From contig DKWX01000065.1 of NCBI GenBank assembly GCA_002491945.1, forward strand, positions 1 to 22,604: DNA of 22,604 nucleotides, written 5' to 3'. This DNA comes from Porphyromonadaceae bacterium UBA7141 (GTDB lineage Bacteria; Bacteroidota; Bacteroidia; Bacteroidales; Muribaculaceae). Of the stretch, positions 6,871 to 14,171 are shown piece after piece; the first letter of the stretch is position 1; the number at the start of each line of letters is the position of its first letter. Both the position numbers and the translations under genes were made by a program. The notes beneath the pieces are model-generated. The model saw nothing but the letters and a program-made list of their open reading frames with translations, ran no database searches and had not been told where the DNA came from.

Positions 6871-8376
6871 TCATTCGCCGGCGGATTCGGCTTCCGGATC
6901 CGGATCTGCCAATGGGAGATGTATTATAAACTCACTCCATTTGCCGAATTCGCTTTCCACTGTGATGGTGCCCCCGAAGATGGACACCATCTTCTTGACG
7001 TAGGCCAGACCGAGTCCGAATCCTTTGACGTCGTGACGATTCCCTGTCGAGACACGGTAGAATTTCTCAAATATGCGTTTGAGGTCTTCTTTTTTTAGTC
7101 CGATGCCATTGTCGCGTATGCGGATTTCAAGACGGCTGTGATCGATATCGCGGGTGCTTACTTTAAGTTCGGGTGGTGTATCCTCTTTCATATATTTGAG
7201 CGCATTGTCGAGAAGATTGAATATAACGTTGGTGAAATGCATCTCATCGAGGCGCACATCGGCGTCTATGGCGTCAAGAGCCACATCAATACTGCCACCG
7301 TCTTTTTCAGCCTTGATTTTCTGGGTATTGACGATGTTGTATATAATATTGTTTACGTTGACCACCGTAAATTTAAGCGCAGAGCCTCCGGCATTGTCGT
7401 AGACCGACATCTGGAGCACTTTCTCCACCTGGAAGCGCAGGCGCTTCGACTCCTCTCCTATCACTTTGGCCAGATGCTTGAGCGATGCCGGAGATTTGCG
7501 CACCGAGTCATCCTCCAGCATCTGGGATGCAAGTGATATGGTGGATATCGGGGTTTTGAACTCGTGGGTCATATTGTTGATGAAGTCGCTCTTCATCTCT
7601 GAAAGTTTCTTCTGCCGGAATATCAGTATGATGGTGTAAAGGAATATCACAAGCAATATCACGGTGAAAGCGAGTGTCGGGATAATGAACCTCACGGAGG
7701 AGAAGATATACGTGTCGCGGGCAGGAAACTCGACAATGAGTTTATAGTTGGCTCCGGCATTCGGGAATAGCACGGCTGAGTATGTCGGCACATCATCAGA
7801 GGTGACGAAGCCCCGGGTCTGATATGTGTAATTGCCGAAGGCGTCGGTCACTGCGAATGTAAACGCCAGACTCACGCCGTTGGCCGACAGCTCTTCACTC
7901 AGATAGCGGCGCACCTCGACTGAGTCTGCCCGCTCCAGCAATGGCCGGGAAGGAGCCTCGCGAAGTATGTTGAGGATTATCTCGTTGAGCAGCCCCTTCT
8001 GATACTGGTATTGCTTGCGCAGTGTGGCCTGAAGCTGGCGGTAGCTCTCCGACACATTCGGTGTGGGTGAGGGATACGTCACCCGATTATGATGCGATGA
8101 GGCTGCTTCCAGCAGTGTCTCGCTCGACACTTCACCCAGTTCTGTGTCCGCGTCATCTGTCGCCCCGAGCATTCTGACATCCTCTTCAAGATAATGCAGC
8201 GTCTCGCGGCGCTGCAACATCTCTGCCGTGGCATGAAGCGAGCGCATCACGTTCTCTGAAAATTGGGCCTCACGCATCTGCACCATATTCTCCAGATACA
8301 TTATCTGAAAGTATAGCAGCGCTCCAAAGGTGATGGCCATGACGGCTGTAAGCAGCCATATGAGGGATTTTTTCAT
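6871..8376 (-). CDS. rprX: Membrane sensor histidine kinase (RprX type)
   Basis: This is a 501-aa sensor kinase. The first membrane helix is at about 4-26 and the second at about 229-253, enclosing a periplasmic sensing region of roughly 200 residues without a recognised fold. The dimerisation/phosphoacceptor domain has His271 in NNMTHEFKTPIS. The ATPase domain has the N box NVIFNLLDNALKY (383-395), the G1 box RDNGIGL (421-427), an F box around IFEKFYRV and the G2 box GFGLGL (452-457). I prefer ATG at 8376 (MKKSLIWLL), which places the first helix right at the N terminus; an in-frame GTG at 8403 would add nine residues. It is the first gene of the pair, with the regulator downstream. It should phosphorylate that regulator in response to an envelope signal; the signal is unknown. 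A repeat element (E4) sits 73 bp upstream. Confidence 0.9.
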   Translation of the reverse strand: MKKSLIWLLTAVMAITFGALLYFQIMYLENMVQMREAQFSENVMRSLHATAEMLQRRETLHYLEEDVRMLGATDDADTELGEVSSETLLEAASSHHNRVTYPSPTPNVSESYRQLQATLRKQYQYQKGLLNEIILNILREAPSRPLLERADSVEVRRYLSEELSANGVSLAFTFAVTDAFGNYTYQTRGFVTSDDVPTYSAVLFPNAGANYKLIVEFPARDTYIFSSVRFIIPTLAFTVILLVIFLYTIILIFRQKKLSEMKSDFINNMTHEFKTPISTISLASQMLEDDSVRKSPASLKHLAKVIGEESKRLRFQVEKVLQMSVYDNAGGSALKFTVVNVNNIIYNIVNTQKIKAEKDGGSIDVALDAIDADVRLDEMHFTNVIFNLLDNALKYMKEDTPPELKVSTRDIDHSRLEIRIRDNGIGLKKEDLKRIFEKFYRVSTGNRHDVKGFGLGLAYVKKMVSIFGGTITVESEFGKWSEFIIHLPLADPDPEAESAGE

Positions 8377-8448
8377 CTGTTTCTGATTGTAATAATAGGG
8401 CACGAAGCTGATTCGACTCTTCGTTGATGCAGCTCTGCACAGCGCATT

Positions 8449-8537
8449 AAGTATGTGTTCAGATTTAATTTATACAATATGCGGGACTGTTTTTTAGTCG
8501 ATTCCGGTGCGGAGTGAGGAATTCCGAACTCTTGCTT
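8449..8537. repeat. Intergenic repeat element E4
   Basis: Positions 8455-8517 match 457-519 of E1 in 54 of 63 bases without gaps, including an identical 18-base core (ATTTATACAATATGCGGG) and a shared TTTTTTAGTCGATTCCGG. The left end AAGTATGTGTTCAGATTT and the right end AATTCCGAACTCTTGCTT are imperfect inverted copies (about 14 of 18), in the style of the family ends. The element lacks the right half of E1. Confidence 0.65.
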
Positions 8538-8755
8538 AACACGATGCCTTAACATTATTAACTAATATTTTTACAACTTCTTTTAACTGAAATCGGTCAA
8601 GTGAGGAGGTATTCACTAATTTTAACAAAGAAAGCCGCTGTTGGTTTAATGGCGACCACGTCGTGGCAGTGTCGCTTCTGTCCCGGCGATTGCACTTGGC
8701 CGGAGGTAATGGCCCTTCGTCCACCTGCGGAGGGGCGCTAAAAGTTGACAGATGT
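8538..8755. other. Non-coding stretch upstream of the clostripain-like gene
   Basis: No convincing gene is present. A minus-strand frame of 62 codons (8536-8724) has no recognisable family and an unlikely composition. GCGAC/GTCGC and CCAC/GTGG inverted units around 8650-8676 could form a small hairpin of unclear role. The region lies between divergently transcribed genes, so it should hold the kinase promoter, but I could not find a consensus match on the minus strand. Confidence 0.4.
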
Positions 8756-8787
8756 TTTGGAAGAGCCGAATATAAGTGTTAACTTTG
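8756..8787 (+). promoter_or_regulatory. Bacteroidetes consensus promoter for the clostripain-like gene
   Basis: TTTG (8756-8759) is followed after 20 bp by TAACTTTG (8780-8787), fitting TTTG/TAnnTTTG. Transcription would begin near 8794, leaving about 75 nt of leader. That leader contains TTACGGC (8792-8798) exactly inverted as GCCGTAA (8837-8843), and the 10-bp palindrome CCACATGTGG (8812-8821) between them, so it probably folds. Confidence 0.7.
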
Positions 8788-8867
8788 CATATTACGGCAG
8801 GCCGTCAGAATCCACATGTGGCGACATTGTGCCAGGGCCGTAAAATAGTATTTTTTATATAGCACAT

Positions 8868-10136
8868 ATGATTTCTCACCTATATTCCATGTTTTCCGAC
8901 ACCCTCCACGCTGTGTGGAGGCATCGGCTTCGGCGTCATGCCCCGGCAGGCTGCGCGGCCCTGGCTTCGGGGCTGCTCGTCATGTCGGCCTCCTGTTCGC
9001 ACAGCGACGAGCCTGAGCCGACACCGGAACACGATGTGACTTCCATCCTGCTCTATGCTGTGGCATCCAACAATCTGGCATACGATCTTGCCGATGATAT
9101 CAACGAATTACTGAAGGGTGCCCGGAATATCGACCCGGCCCACGCCGACATATGGATATATTCGCTTACCAACCGCATTCCGCCCAAGCTGCAGCGCGTG
9201 GTCAGAAACGCCGACGGGACGCCCGCGCTTGAGACAGTCAAAGAGTACACCCGCGACACTTTTTCTACCGACCCGTCGCGCATATCGGAAGTGATAGCCG
9301 ACTATATCGGCCTCTCCGCCGCCGAGAAAAGAGGCATCATATTCTGGAGCCACGCCTCCGGTTGGCAACCCGACTTCTCGAATCATCAGGTGCCGTCGGA
9401 AGATTCTCATCTGGCATCCGGGCCTGTCGGCGGTTTTACTGTGAATTACTCCTATGGAGCCGACCAGTCAGCGGGGGTGACTGATAGTTGCGACATTATC
9501 GAACTTGATGATGCGATCCCGTCAGACACGTTTGATTTCATATGGTTCGACTGTTGCTATATGTCGTCGATTGAAGTGCTGTATCAGTTGCGCGACAAGG
9601 CCGGCCACATCGTGGCATATCCCACCGAAGTGGCAGGCGAAGGGATGCCCTACGATCTGACCATACCCCATCTCGCACGCTACGACTATGACCTTACGGC
9701 CGCCGCAAAGGCGATGACCGACTATTATTTCGACCGCAATCAGGTCATTACAATAGCCATCTGCGACACTTCGGGGCTTGAGGAACTCGCCGCAGAGGCT
9801 GAGAAGGCCGTCGGTGGGACCCGCCCCCCAATGATCCGGCTGCAACGCTATTCCCGCCCGCCCAACGGGCCGTTCTTTGATTTCGGCCAGTATTCGCGAG
9901 TCTGGGGTGAATCGCGCTCTGAGGGCGACTGGGATACTCAGGCTTTCACGCAGGCTCTCGATAAGGTGGTGATCTACAAGGCGGCATCTTCATACGGTTT
10001 CGACGGACACCCGATCGACCCCGAGAATTTCAGCGGCATATCATGCCATTATTTCGAAGACTACGATATACCGGACGACAATTATTACAAGCAACTTGAC
10101 TGGTATAAAGCGGTCTATCCGAGATACGTGCAGTAA
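8868..10136 (+). CDS. Clostripain-related (C11 family) cysteine peptidase, lipoprotein
   Basis: This is a 422-aa secreted peptidase-like protein. The N terminus has a long basic stretch (RHRLRRH, 18-24), a hydrophobic segment ending at about residue 39 and a lipobox-like SASC with Cys43, followed by an acidic, Pro-rich linker (SHSDEPEPTPEHD), which is the pattern of Bacteroidetes surface lipoproteins. The C11 catalytic dyad is visible: His162 in IIFWSHASGW and Cys230 in FDCCYMSSIEV, aligning with FDACLM in the family. Clostripain-type enzymes cut after basic residues (family knowledge); specificity here is not predictable. It may begin at Met8 (MFSDTLHAVW) rather than Met1. It is preceded by a good promoter with a structured leader, and followed by a 78-bp spacer before the channel gene, so co-transcription with the downstream genes is possible. 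Confidence 0.87.
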   Translation: MISHLYSMFSDTLHAVWRHRLRRHAPAGCAALASGLLVMSASCSHSDEPEPTPEHDVTSILLYAVASNNLAYDLADDINELLKGARNIDPAHADIWIYSLTNRIPPKLQRVVRNADGTPALETVKEYTRDTFSTDPSRISEVIADYIGLSAAEKRGIIFWSHASGWQPDFSNHQVPSEDSHLASGPVGGFTVNYSYGADQSAGVTDSCDIIELDDAIPSDTFDFIWFDCCYMSSIEVLYQLRDKAGHIVAYPTEVAGEGMPYDLTIPHLARYDYDLTAAAKAMTDYYFDRNQVITIAICDTSGLEELAAEAEKAVGGTRPPMIRLQRYSRPPNGPFFDFGQYSRVWGESRSEGDWDTQAFTQALDKVVIYKAASSYGFDGHPIDPENFSGISCHYFEDYDIPDDNYYKQLDWYKAVYPRYVQ

Positions 10137-10214
10137 GAGCGTGACGGCTCCGGCGATTGCCGCCGGATCATGCTCATTCACTAATACCTGTCGTTTAAAA
10201 TATTTTAAGAATTT

Positions 10215-11339
10215 ATGATACAGACAAATGATATACCCATAGTGCCGCTGCCGGACTCTCCCGAGTCCGGCAAGGAGGCTTTTGACGCACTGAAGGGTCT
10301 GTCGATTGACGACGCGATGACCAAAATTGCCAACAGTATGGTAGATTTTGCATTCAAACTGCTGATTGCCATTCTGGTATTCTATGCAGGGCGATTTATA
10401 ATCCGCAAGCTCTATGCAATGGTGCATAAGCTCATGATCAGCCGCCACGTCGACCCTTCGCTCACCACTTTTGTGCTTTCTCTGATAAGGATGGTGCTTT
10501 ATTTCATCCTCATAATCACGATTGTGGGTATCATCGGTCTGGAGACCAGCTCTTTTCTGGCCATCTTCGCCTCGGCGGGCGTAGCAATCGGCATGGCTCT
10601 GAGCGGAACGCTTCAGAACTTCGCCGGCGGAGTGCTTATCCTGCTGCTTAAACCTTATAAGGTGGGCGACTATATCGAGGCGCAGGGTTATGCCGGTACG
10701 GTAAGTGAAATCCAGATTTTCCACACGGTAATCAATACCCCCGACAATAAGCGTATCATCATACCCAACGGCGGACTCTCCACAGGATCGATCAATAATT
10801 ATTCCACCGAGAGCTACCGCCGTGTCGACTGGACTGTCAGTCTATCCTATGACACTGACTACGAGGCAGCCGCCGCAGCCATCAGGCGAATCCTGCTTGC
10901 CGACGAGAGGGTCGTGGAGAAATATGTGGAAGATGACATGGCCCGGAGGGGACGGTCGGCCGACGAAGCCCGCGAGGAGGCCAAGGCCAATGACGAAAAA
11001 ACGGATGAGGATGACGACCTCTCCCGCCCGGCTTCATGGTGGGGACGTGTCACCGAGTCGCGTAGCCATAAGCGCCGACGCCACGCCAATGACATGCGCG
11101 CCGGGCAGGATCCCGGCAATACCACCCGCACCAAGGCTGACTGTGCTCCATTCGTAGGGCTAAATGAAATGGCCGACAGCAGCATCAATCTGACTGTCAG
11201 GGCCTGGACTCACAGCTCCAACTATTGGGGACTCTATTTCGACATGAATGCACGGTTCTTCACCCAGCTCCCCAAGGAGGGATTCTCGTTCCCATTCCCG
11301 CAGCTTGACGTGCATCTTGATGCCTCTGATGCAAAGTGA
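10215..11339 (+). CDS. MscS-family mechanosensitive channel with a hydrophilic insertion
   Basis: This is a 374-aa small-conductance mechanosensitive channel of the inner membrane, which releases solutes on osmotic downshift. Membrane helices are at about 44-64 and 85-108, and the pore helix region is at 112-147, with the Gly/Ala-rich SAGVAIGMALSGTLQNFAGG pattern. The beta domain follows, with KPYKVGDYIEAQGYAGTVSEI and TPDNKRIIIPNGGL. The C-terminal alpha/beta domain resumes at about 311 with VGLNEMADSSINLTVRAW. Between these, about 235-310, lies a charged, low-complexity stretch (an acidic KTDEDDD, a basic SHKRRRH) that MscS homologues normally lack, adding about 75 residues. The frame stays open with normal codon use, so this is an insertion rather than a frameshift. 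The acyltransferase gene follows after 28 bp. Confidence 0.9.
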   Translation: MIQTNDIPIVPLPDSPESGKEAFDALKGLSIDDAMTKIANSMVDFAFKLLIAILVFYAGRFIIRKLYAMVHKLMISRHVDPSLTTFVLSLIRMVLYFILIITIVGIIGLETSSFLAIFASAGVAIGMALSGTLQNFAGGVLILLLKPYKVGDYIEAQGYAGTVSEIQIFHTVINTPDNKRIIIPNGGLSTGSINNYSTESYRRVDWTVSLSYDTDYEAAAAAIRRILLADERVVEKYVEDDMARRGRSADEAREEAKANDEKTDEDDDLSRPASWWGRVTESRSHKRRRHANDMRAGQDPGNTTRTKADCAPFVGLNEMADSSINLTVRAWTHSSNYWGLYFDMNARFFTQLPKEGFSFPFPQLDVHLDASDAK

Positions 11340-11367
11340 TAATTAATAACTCTTCACAGCCAACACA

Positions 11368-12105
11368 ATGCTTTTCTTCTATCGTATCTATCAGTGGTGT
11401 GTCGCCTATCCGATTCTCGTGGTGATTACTGCCCTCACCGCTCTGGTGACAATCGTGATGACCACACTGTGCGGCAATCACTTCTGGGGCTATTATCCGG
11501 CTCATATCTGGAGCCGGTGCGTATGCTCTCTCTTATTTGTCAAGGTCGTGGTCAGGGGACGGGAAAATATCGACCCTCACACGAGCTATGTCTTTGTGGC
11601 CAATCATCAGGGCGCTTTCGACATCTGGAGCATCTACGGCTATCTGAATCACGACTTCAAGTGGCTGATGAAGAAGGAGCTGGAGAAGATTTTCCTCGTC
11701 GGCAAGGCCTGTCGGCGTGCAGGGCATGTGATGGTCGATGATTCGTCGGTGACAGGGATACGCACCACTATCCAGGAATCGGAGAAGACCCTGCAGGGTG
11801 GCATGTCGCTCGTAATTTTCCCCGAAGGGAGTCGCACATTCGACGGACGCATGATCCCTTTCAAGCGAGGCGCCTTCATGCTGGCGGCTGAATACCGCCT
11901 GCCGGTAGTGCCGATTACGATTGACGGGGCGTTCCGGCGCATGCCCCGCACTACCTACAACACTACTCCGGGGCGAATCACGCTCACTATCCATCCTCCC
12001 ATCTTCCCGGATGAGAAGGGATTCAATACAAAGCGTCTTATGGCCCGGTGTTTTGATGAGATTGAATCGGCCCTGCCGGAATCCGACCGCAACCCGCGGT
12101 CTTAA
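11368..12105 (+). CDS. plsC: PlsC-type 1-acyl-sn-glycerol-3-phosphate acyltransferase
   Basis: This is a 245-aa membrane-associated acyltransferase that would convert lysophosphatidic acid to phosphatidic acid in phospholipid synthesis. A hydrophobic N-terminal segment (about 12-35, PILVVITALTALVTIV) anchors it. The catalytic block is ANHQGAFD (Asn79, His80, Asp85) and the acceptor-binding block is FPEGSRTFDG (151-160), followed by KRGAFMLA and VVPITI as in the family. Length is typical. It lies 28 bp after the MscS-family channel gene and 11 bp before the ThiD-like kinase gene, so the three likely share one transcript; this links membrane lipid and osmotic functions with a vitamin kinase only by co-expression, not by pathway. 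It is the more canonical of the two acyltransferases in the window. The gene symbol is a family assignment. Confidence 0.9.
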   Translation: MLFFYRIYQWCVAYPILVVITALTALVTIVMTTLCGNHFWGYYPAHIWSRCVCSLLFVKVVVRGRENIDPHTSYVFVANHQGAFDIWSIYGYLNHDFKWLMKKELEKIFLVGKACRRAGHVMVDDSSVTGIRTTIQESEKTLQGGMSLVIFPEGSRTFDGRMIPFKRGAFMLAAEYRLPVVPITIDGAFRRMPRTTYNTTPGRITLTIHPPIFPDEKGFNTKRLMARCFDEIESALPESDRNPRS

Positions 12106-12116
12106 TCACTATAATT

Positions 12117-13079
12117 ATGCAGAAAGATAAAATCGTATTGATCATCGGGGGCACCGACTGCACCGGAGGAGCAGGTCTGGCTGCTGATATCAGCGTCGTG
12201 CGCACACTGCAGTGCTATCCGATGCCTGTGGTGAGCTGCATCACATCGCAGGGGCCTGAGGGATTCCGAAGAATGCAGCAGGCTGATATCGAGATTTTCA
12301 CTGACCAGCTTGTGGCCGTGCTTAAGAATGTGCGCCCGGATGCTGTGAAAATTGGCATGCTCCCTTCTGCCCGACACATGGCGGTGCTTGCAATGCTGCT
12401 GAGTGAGAACGACCACGGGCCGGTGGTGTTCGACCCTGTGATGCGTCCTACCGACGGCGCTGAGAATTTCTCGGCCGACTGGTGGGAGGATACGGGAGCG
12501 CTGGCCTTTTTCATGTCGCAGGTGGATCTGGTGACGCCGAATTATCCGGAATTGAAGCAACTCGTCAGGCCCGCTGAAAAAATATATGGTCAGGATGTGC
12601 CCGAACAGTTGCTCGCAATGGGTTCAATGGCCAAATATATCTATCGAATCAATTTACTCCGACAGTTCTACGACATCCCGGCTGTGCTGCTGACCGGCGG
12701 ACATAATGACGATGGCGACCGATATACCGACATTCTGCTCCGCAATCCTTCGGATGATGAAACCGGTCAGGATGAATCGGATAATCATAATGTATATCAT
12801 GTTGAAATGCTCGGCGGAGAAAAAGTAGCCACTCCCAATACCCACGGCACCGGATGCGTATACTCCTCCGCCATTGCTTCGCTCCTCGCTCAGGATGTCA
12901 ACCTGAATGTAGCTCTCCCGCTGGCAAAGCGCCTGATGTACATCTTTCTTGAAGGTGGCAAGGAATGGCGCCTTTTCAAATCGGGCAAAGGTCCGGCTTT
13001 CTCTATTCTCAAGGTGCCGGAATCGCCGGGCAACGGATTGAATCTAATGTTCGGGGATAGTCCGGGATTCATGAATTGA
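12117..13079 (+). CDS. thiD: ThiD-type hydroxymethylpyrimidine (phosphate) kinase
   Basis: This is a 320-aa ribokinase-fold kinase. The start IIGGTDCTGGAGLAADI (9-25) matches the substrate-binding SGTDPSGGAGIQADI of ThiD. FDPVMRPTDG is at 105-114, VDLVTPNYPEL at 136-146, LLTGGH at 191-196, and the anion-hole/catalytic block TPNTHGTGCVYSSAIA ends near 254 (Cys247). It would phosphorylate HMP and HMP-P to HMP-PP for thiamine synthesis. It is about 50 residues longer than typical ThiD; extra sequence lies at about 155-185 (around YGQDVPEQLLAMGS) and at about 211-226 (an acidic loop). Related pyridoxal kinases share the fold, so a role in vitamin B6 salvage is a possible alternative. It is the last gene of the run with the channel and acyltransferase genes, and is immediately upstream of the thi cluster. 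Confidence 0.82.
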   Translation: MQKDKIVLIIGGTDCTGGAGLAADISVVRTLQCYPMPVVSCITSQGPEGFRRMQQADIEIFTDQLVAVLKNVRPDAVKIGMLPSARHMAVLAMLLSENDHGPVVFDPVMRPTDGAENFSADWWEDTGALAFFMSQVDLVTPNYPELKQLVRPAEKIYGQDVPEQLLAMGSMAKYIYRINLLRQFYDIPAVLLTGGHNDDGDRYTDILLRNPSDDETGQDESDNHNVYHVEMLGGEKVATPNTHGTGCVYSSAIASLLAQDVNLNVALPLAKRLMYIFLEGGKEWRLFKSGKGPAFSILKVPESPGNGLNLMFGDSPGFMN

Positions 13080-13119
13080 TATGTGTGGTTTCGAATTTTA
13101 ACATTTATTCATCAGCCAG

Positions 13120-13200
13120 ATAGCCGCGAAGGATAATTCCTCTTTTATGTCAGACCTTACGGATGCGACCAAATGAAGTCGGTTGTCCTTCGCTGCCTAT
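13120..13200 (+). other. Possible stem-loop after the ThiD-like gene
   Basis: GCGAAGGA (13126-13133) is exactly inverted as TCCTTCGC (13186-13193), with ATAG/CTAT (13120-13123, 13197-13200) extending the stem across a small internal loop. The 52-nt loop contains a smaller CGAC/GTCG pair. It could be a weak terminator, an RNA leader element of the thi genes or chance. I compared it by eye with the TPP riboswitch core (CTGAGA and GAACCTGATCTGGATAATGCC) and found no match. Confidence 0.35.
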
Positions 13201-13207
13201 TACTTAC

Positions 13208-13298
13208 GTAAGTGTTCAAATTTTAGTAAGTGTTCAAATTTAATTGCATAAAGGATTCCCGTTCTTTTGCTGTCGGTTAAATTTGAACACACCTATCT
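13208..13298. repeat. Intergenic repeat element E3 with doubled left end
   Basis: GTAAGTGTTCAAATTT occurs twice in tandem (13208-13223 and 13226-13241). The second copy extended, GTGTTCAAATTTAA (13230-13243), is exactly inverted as TTAAATTTGAACAC (13277-13290), giving a 14-bp terminal repeat pair around 33 bp. Positions 13254-13290 match 592-628 of E1 without gaps (31 of 37). The 12-bp palindrome ACTTACGTAAGT (13202-13213) marks the left junction. It lies directly upstream of thiS. Confidence 0.7.
13278..13285 (+). promoter_or_regulatory. Possible repeat-borne -7 element for thiS
   Basis: TAAATTTG is a perfect TAnnTTTG -7 element, placed inside the right end of repeat E3 and facing thiS, whose ATG is 31 bp further on. 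The expected TTTG about 19 bp upstream is absent; GATTCC (13254-13259), conserved among the repeats, occupies that place. It is therefore a candidate promoter only. Confidence 0.35.
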
Positions 13299-13315
13299 AT
13301 AATCTATTTCGCTAT

Positions 13316-13525
13316 ATGAAGATTTCTGTAATTCTCAACGGGTCTGTCACGGAATTGCCCGAATCTGTCACTAACGTGGCCCGACTGCTTGAGTGGCGCC
13401 ATATCCCGGTGGCCGGTACTGCTGTGGCCATTAATTCTCAGTTGATTCCTGCTCCGCGGCACGTAGACACCCCGCTGCATAATATGGATTCCATCATGAT
13501 TATATCGGCTGCATATGGAGGGTGA
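13316..13525 (+). CDS. thiS: Sulfur carrier protein ThiS
   Basis: This 69-aa ubiquitin-like protein carries the sulfur for the thiazole ring of thiamine as a C-terminal thiocarboxylate. It ends in AAYGG, the required Gly-Gly tail, and contains MKISVILNG at the start and VAGTAVAINSQLIP in the middle, as in ThiS. I chose ATG at 13316; an in-frame upstream ATG at 13244 would add a 24-residue segment read from the repeat element and is unlikely. The next gene starts 7 bp after the stop, so they are co-transcribed. Partners would be a ThiF-type adenylyltransferase (the candidate at 2932-3666) and ThiG. The putative promoter lies in the repeat just upstream. Confidence 0.92.
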   Translation: MKISVILNGSVTELPESVTNVARLLEWRHIPVAGTAVAINSQLIPAPRHVDTPLHNMDSIMIISAAYGG

Positions 13526-13532
13526 GGAGACG

Positions 13533-14096
13533 ATGCAGACTATCGGCATCACGACTCCATGGATAGGGGCTGATGAAGCTGTGCGCATCGCCGAATGGCT
13601 GGAATCCGGGGAGATTGACTATATCCATTTACGCCATCCCGATGCCGATGTGCGGCAGATGGAGCGACTCATCCTGCAGATTCCGCAGCATCTGCGCCGC
13701 CGCCTGACTCTGCACGGGCATTTCAGCATTGCTCAGAAGCTCGATGTCGGGGGGATACATCTCAATTCCCGTCATCCGGAGCCGCCGGCCTGGACCCGCG
13801 CTTATCCCCTCCGGGTCAGCAGGTCATGCCACTCGTTGGCCGAGCTTGACGAATGTCATGGACTTGACTACGCATTCCTCTCCCCTATTTTTGATTCAAT
13901 CTCCAAACACGGCTATTCTTCGGCGTTCCCTCCAGAATTACTTCCGGCTCTTGCCAAGGCTATTGCCGATGCTCCCTGTCGCATCATCGCCCTCGGTGGT
14001 GTGACTCCCGAGACCTTCCCCATGCTGAGACGACTTGGATTCGCCGGTGGAGCGATGCTCGGATACCTGTGGGATATGCAGCGGCCTGACAAGTAA
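13533..14096 (+). CDS. ThiE/TenI-family protein, atypical
   Basis: This is a 187-aa TIM-barrel protein of the thiamine phosphate synthase/TenI superfamily, starting MQTIGITTPW. Recognisable blocks are IHLRHPD (31-37), GGIHLNSRHP (73-82), SRSCHSLAELDE (96-107), FLSPIFDSISKHGYSS (115-130) and ALGGVTPE (153-160). It lacks the Lys of the ThiE QLRxK block and the Asn-Asp pair that binds magnesium and pyrophosphate, so it probably does not join HMP-PP to thiazole. It also has Ser where the B. subtilis TenI tautomerase has its catalytic His (GHVF), so thiazole tautomerase activity is uncertain. I chose ATG at 13533, preceded by a GGAG; an ATG at 13515 overlapping thiS is the alternative. Such a gene next to thiS is usual in Bacteroidetes thi operons. 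Genuine ThiE is encoded 255 bp downstream. Confidence 0.8.
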   Translation: MQTIGITTPWIGADEAVRIAEWLESGEIDYIHLRHPDADVRQMERLILQIPQHLRRRLTLHGHFSIAQKLDVGGIHLNSRHPEPPAWTRAYPLRVSRSCHSLAELDECHGLDYAFLSPIFDSISKHGYSSAFPPELLPALAKAIADAPCRIIALGGVTPETFPMLRRLGFAGGAMLGYLWDMQRPDK

Positions 14097-14171
14097 CCGA
14101 CAAGCGACCTGTTGCATCTCTGCCACGTCTGTAAAATTTGAAAAGTTTAAACGACTTCATTAGTAAAAATA

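Noticed and set aside
8536..8724. Minus-strand frame of 62 codons upstream of the kinase gene
   Set aside because: It has no recognisable motif or conserved start context, and a mixed composition typical of non-coding DNA.
13282..13312. TTTG-N19-TATTTCGC as a thiS promoter
   Set aside because: The -7 part matches only TA and one T of TAnnTTTG, and transcription would begin almost at the ATG.
13244..13315. N-terminal extension of ThiS
   Set aside because: The extra 24 residues are read from the repeat element; family members start at the MKISVILNG-like segment, so ATG 13316 is used.
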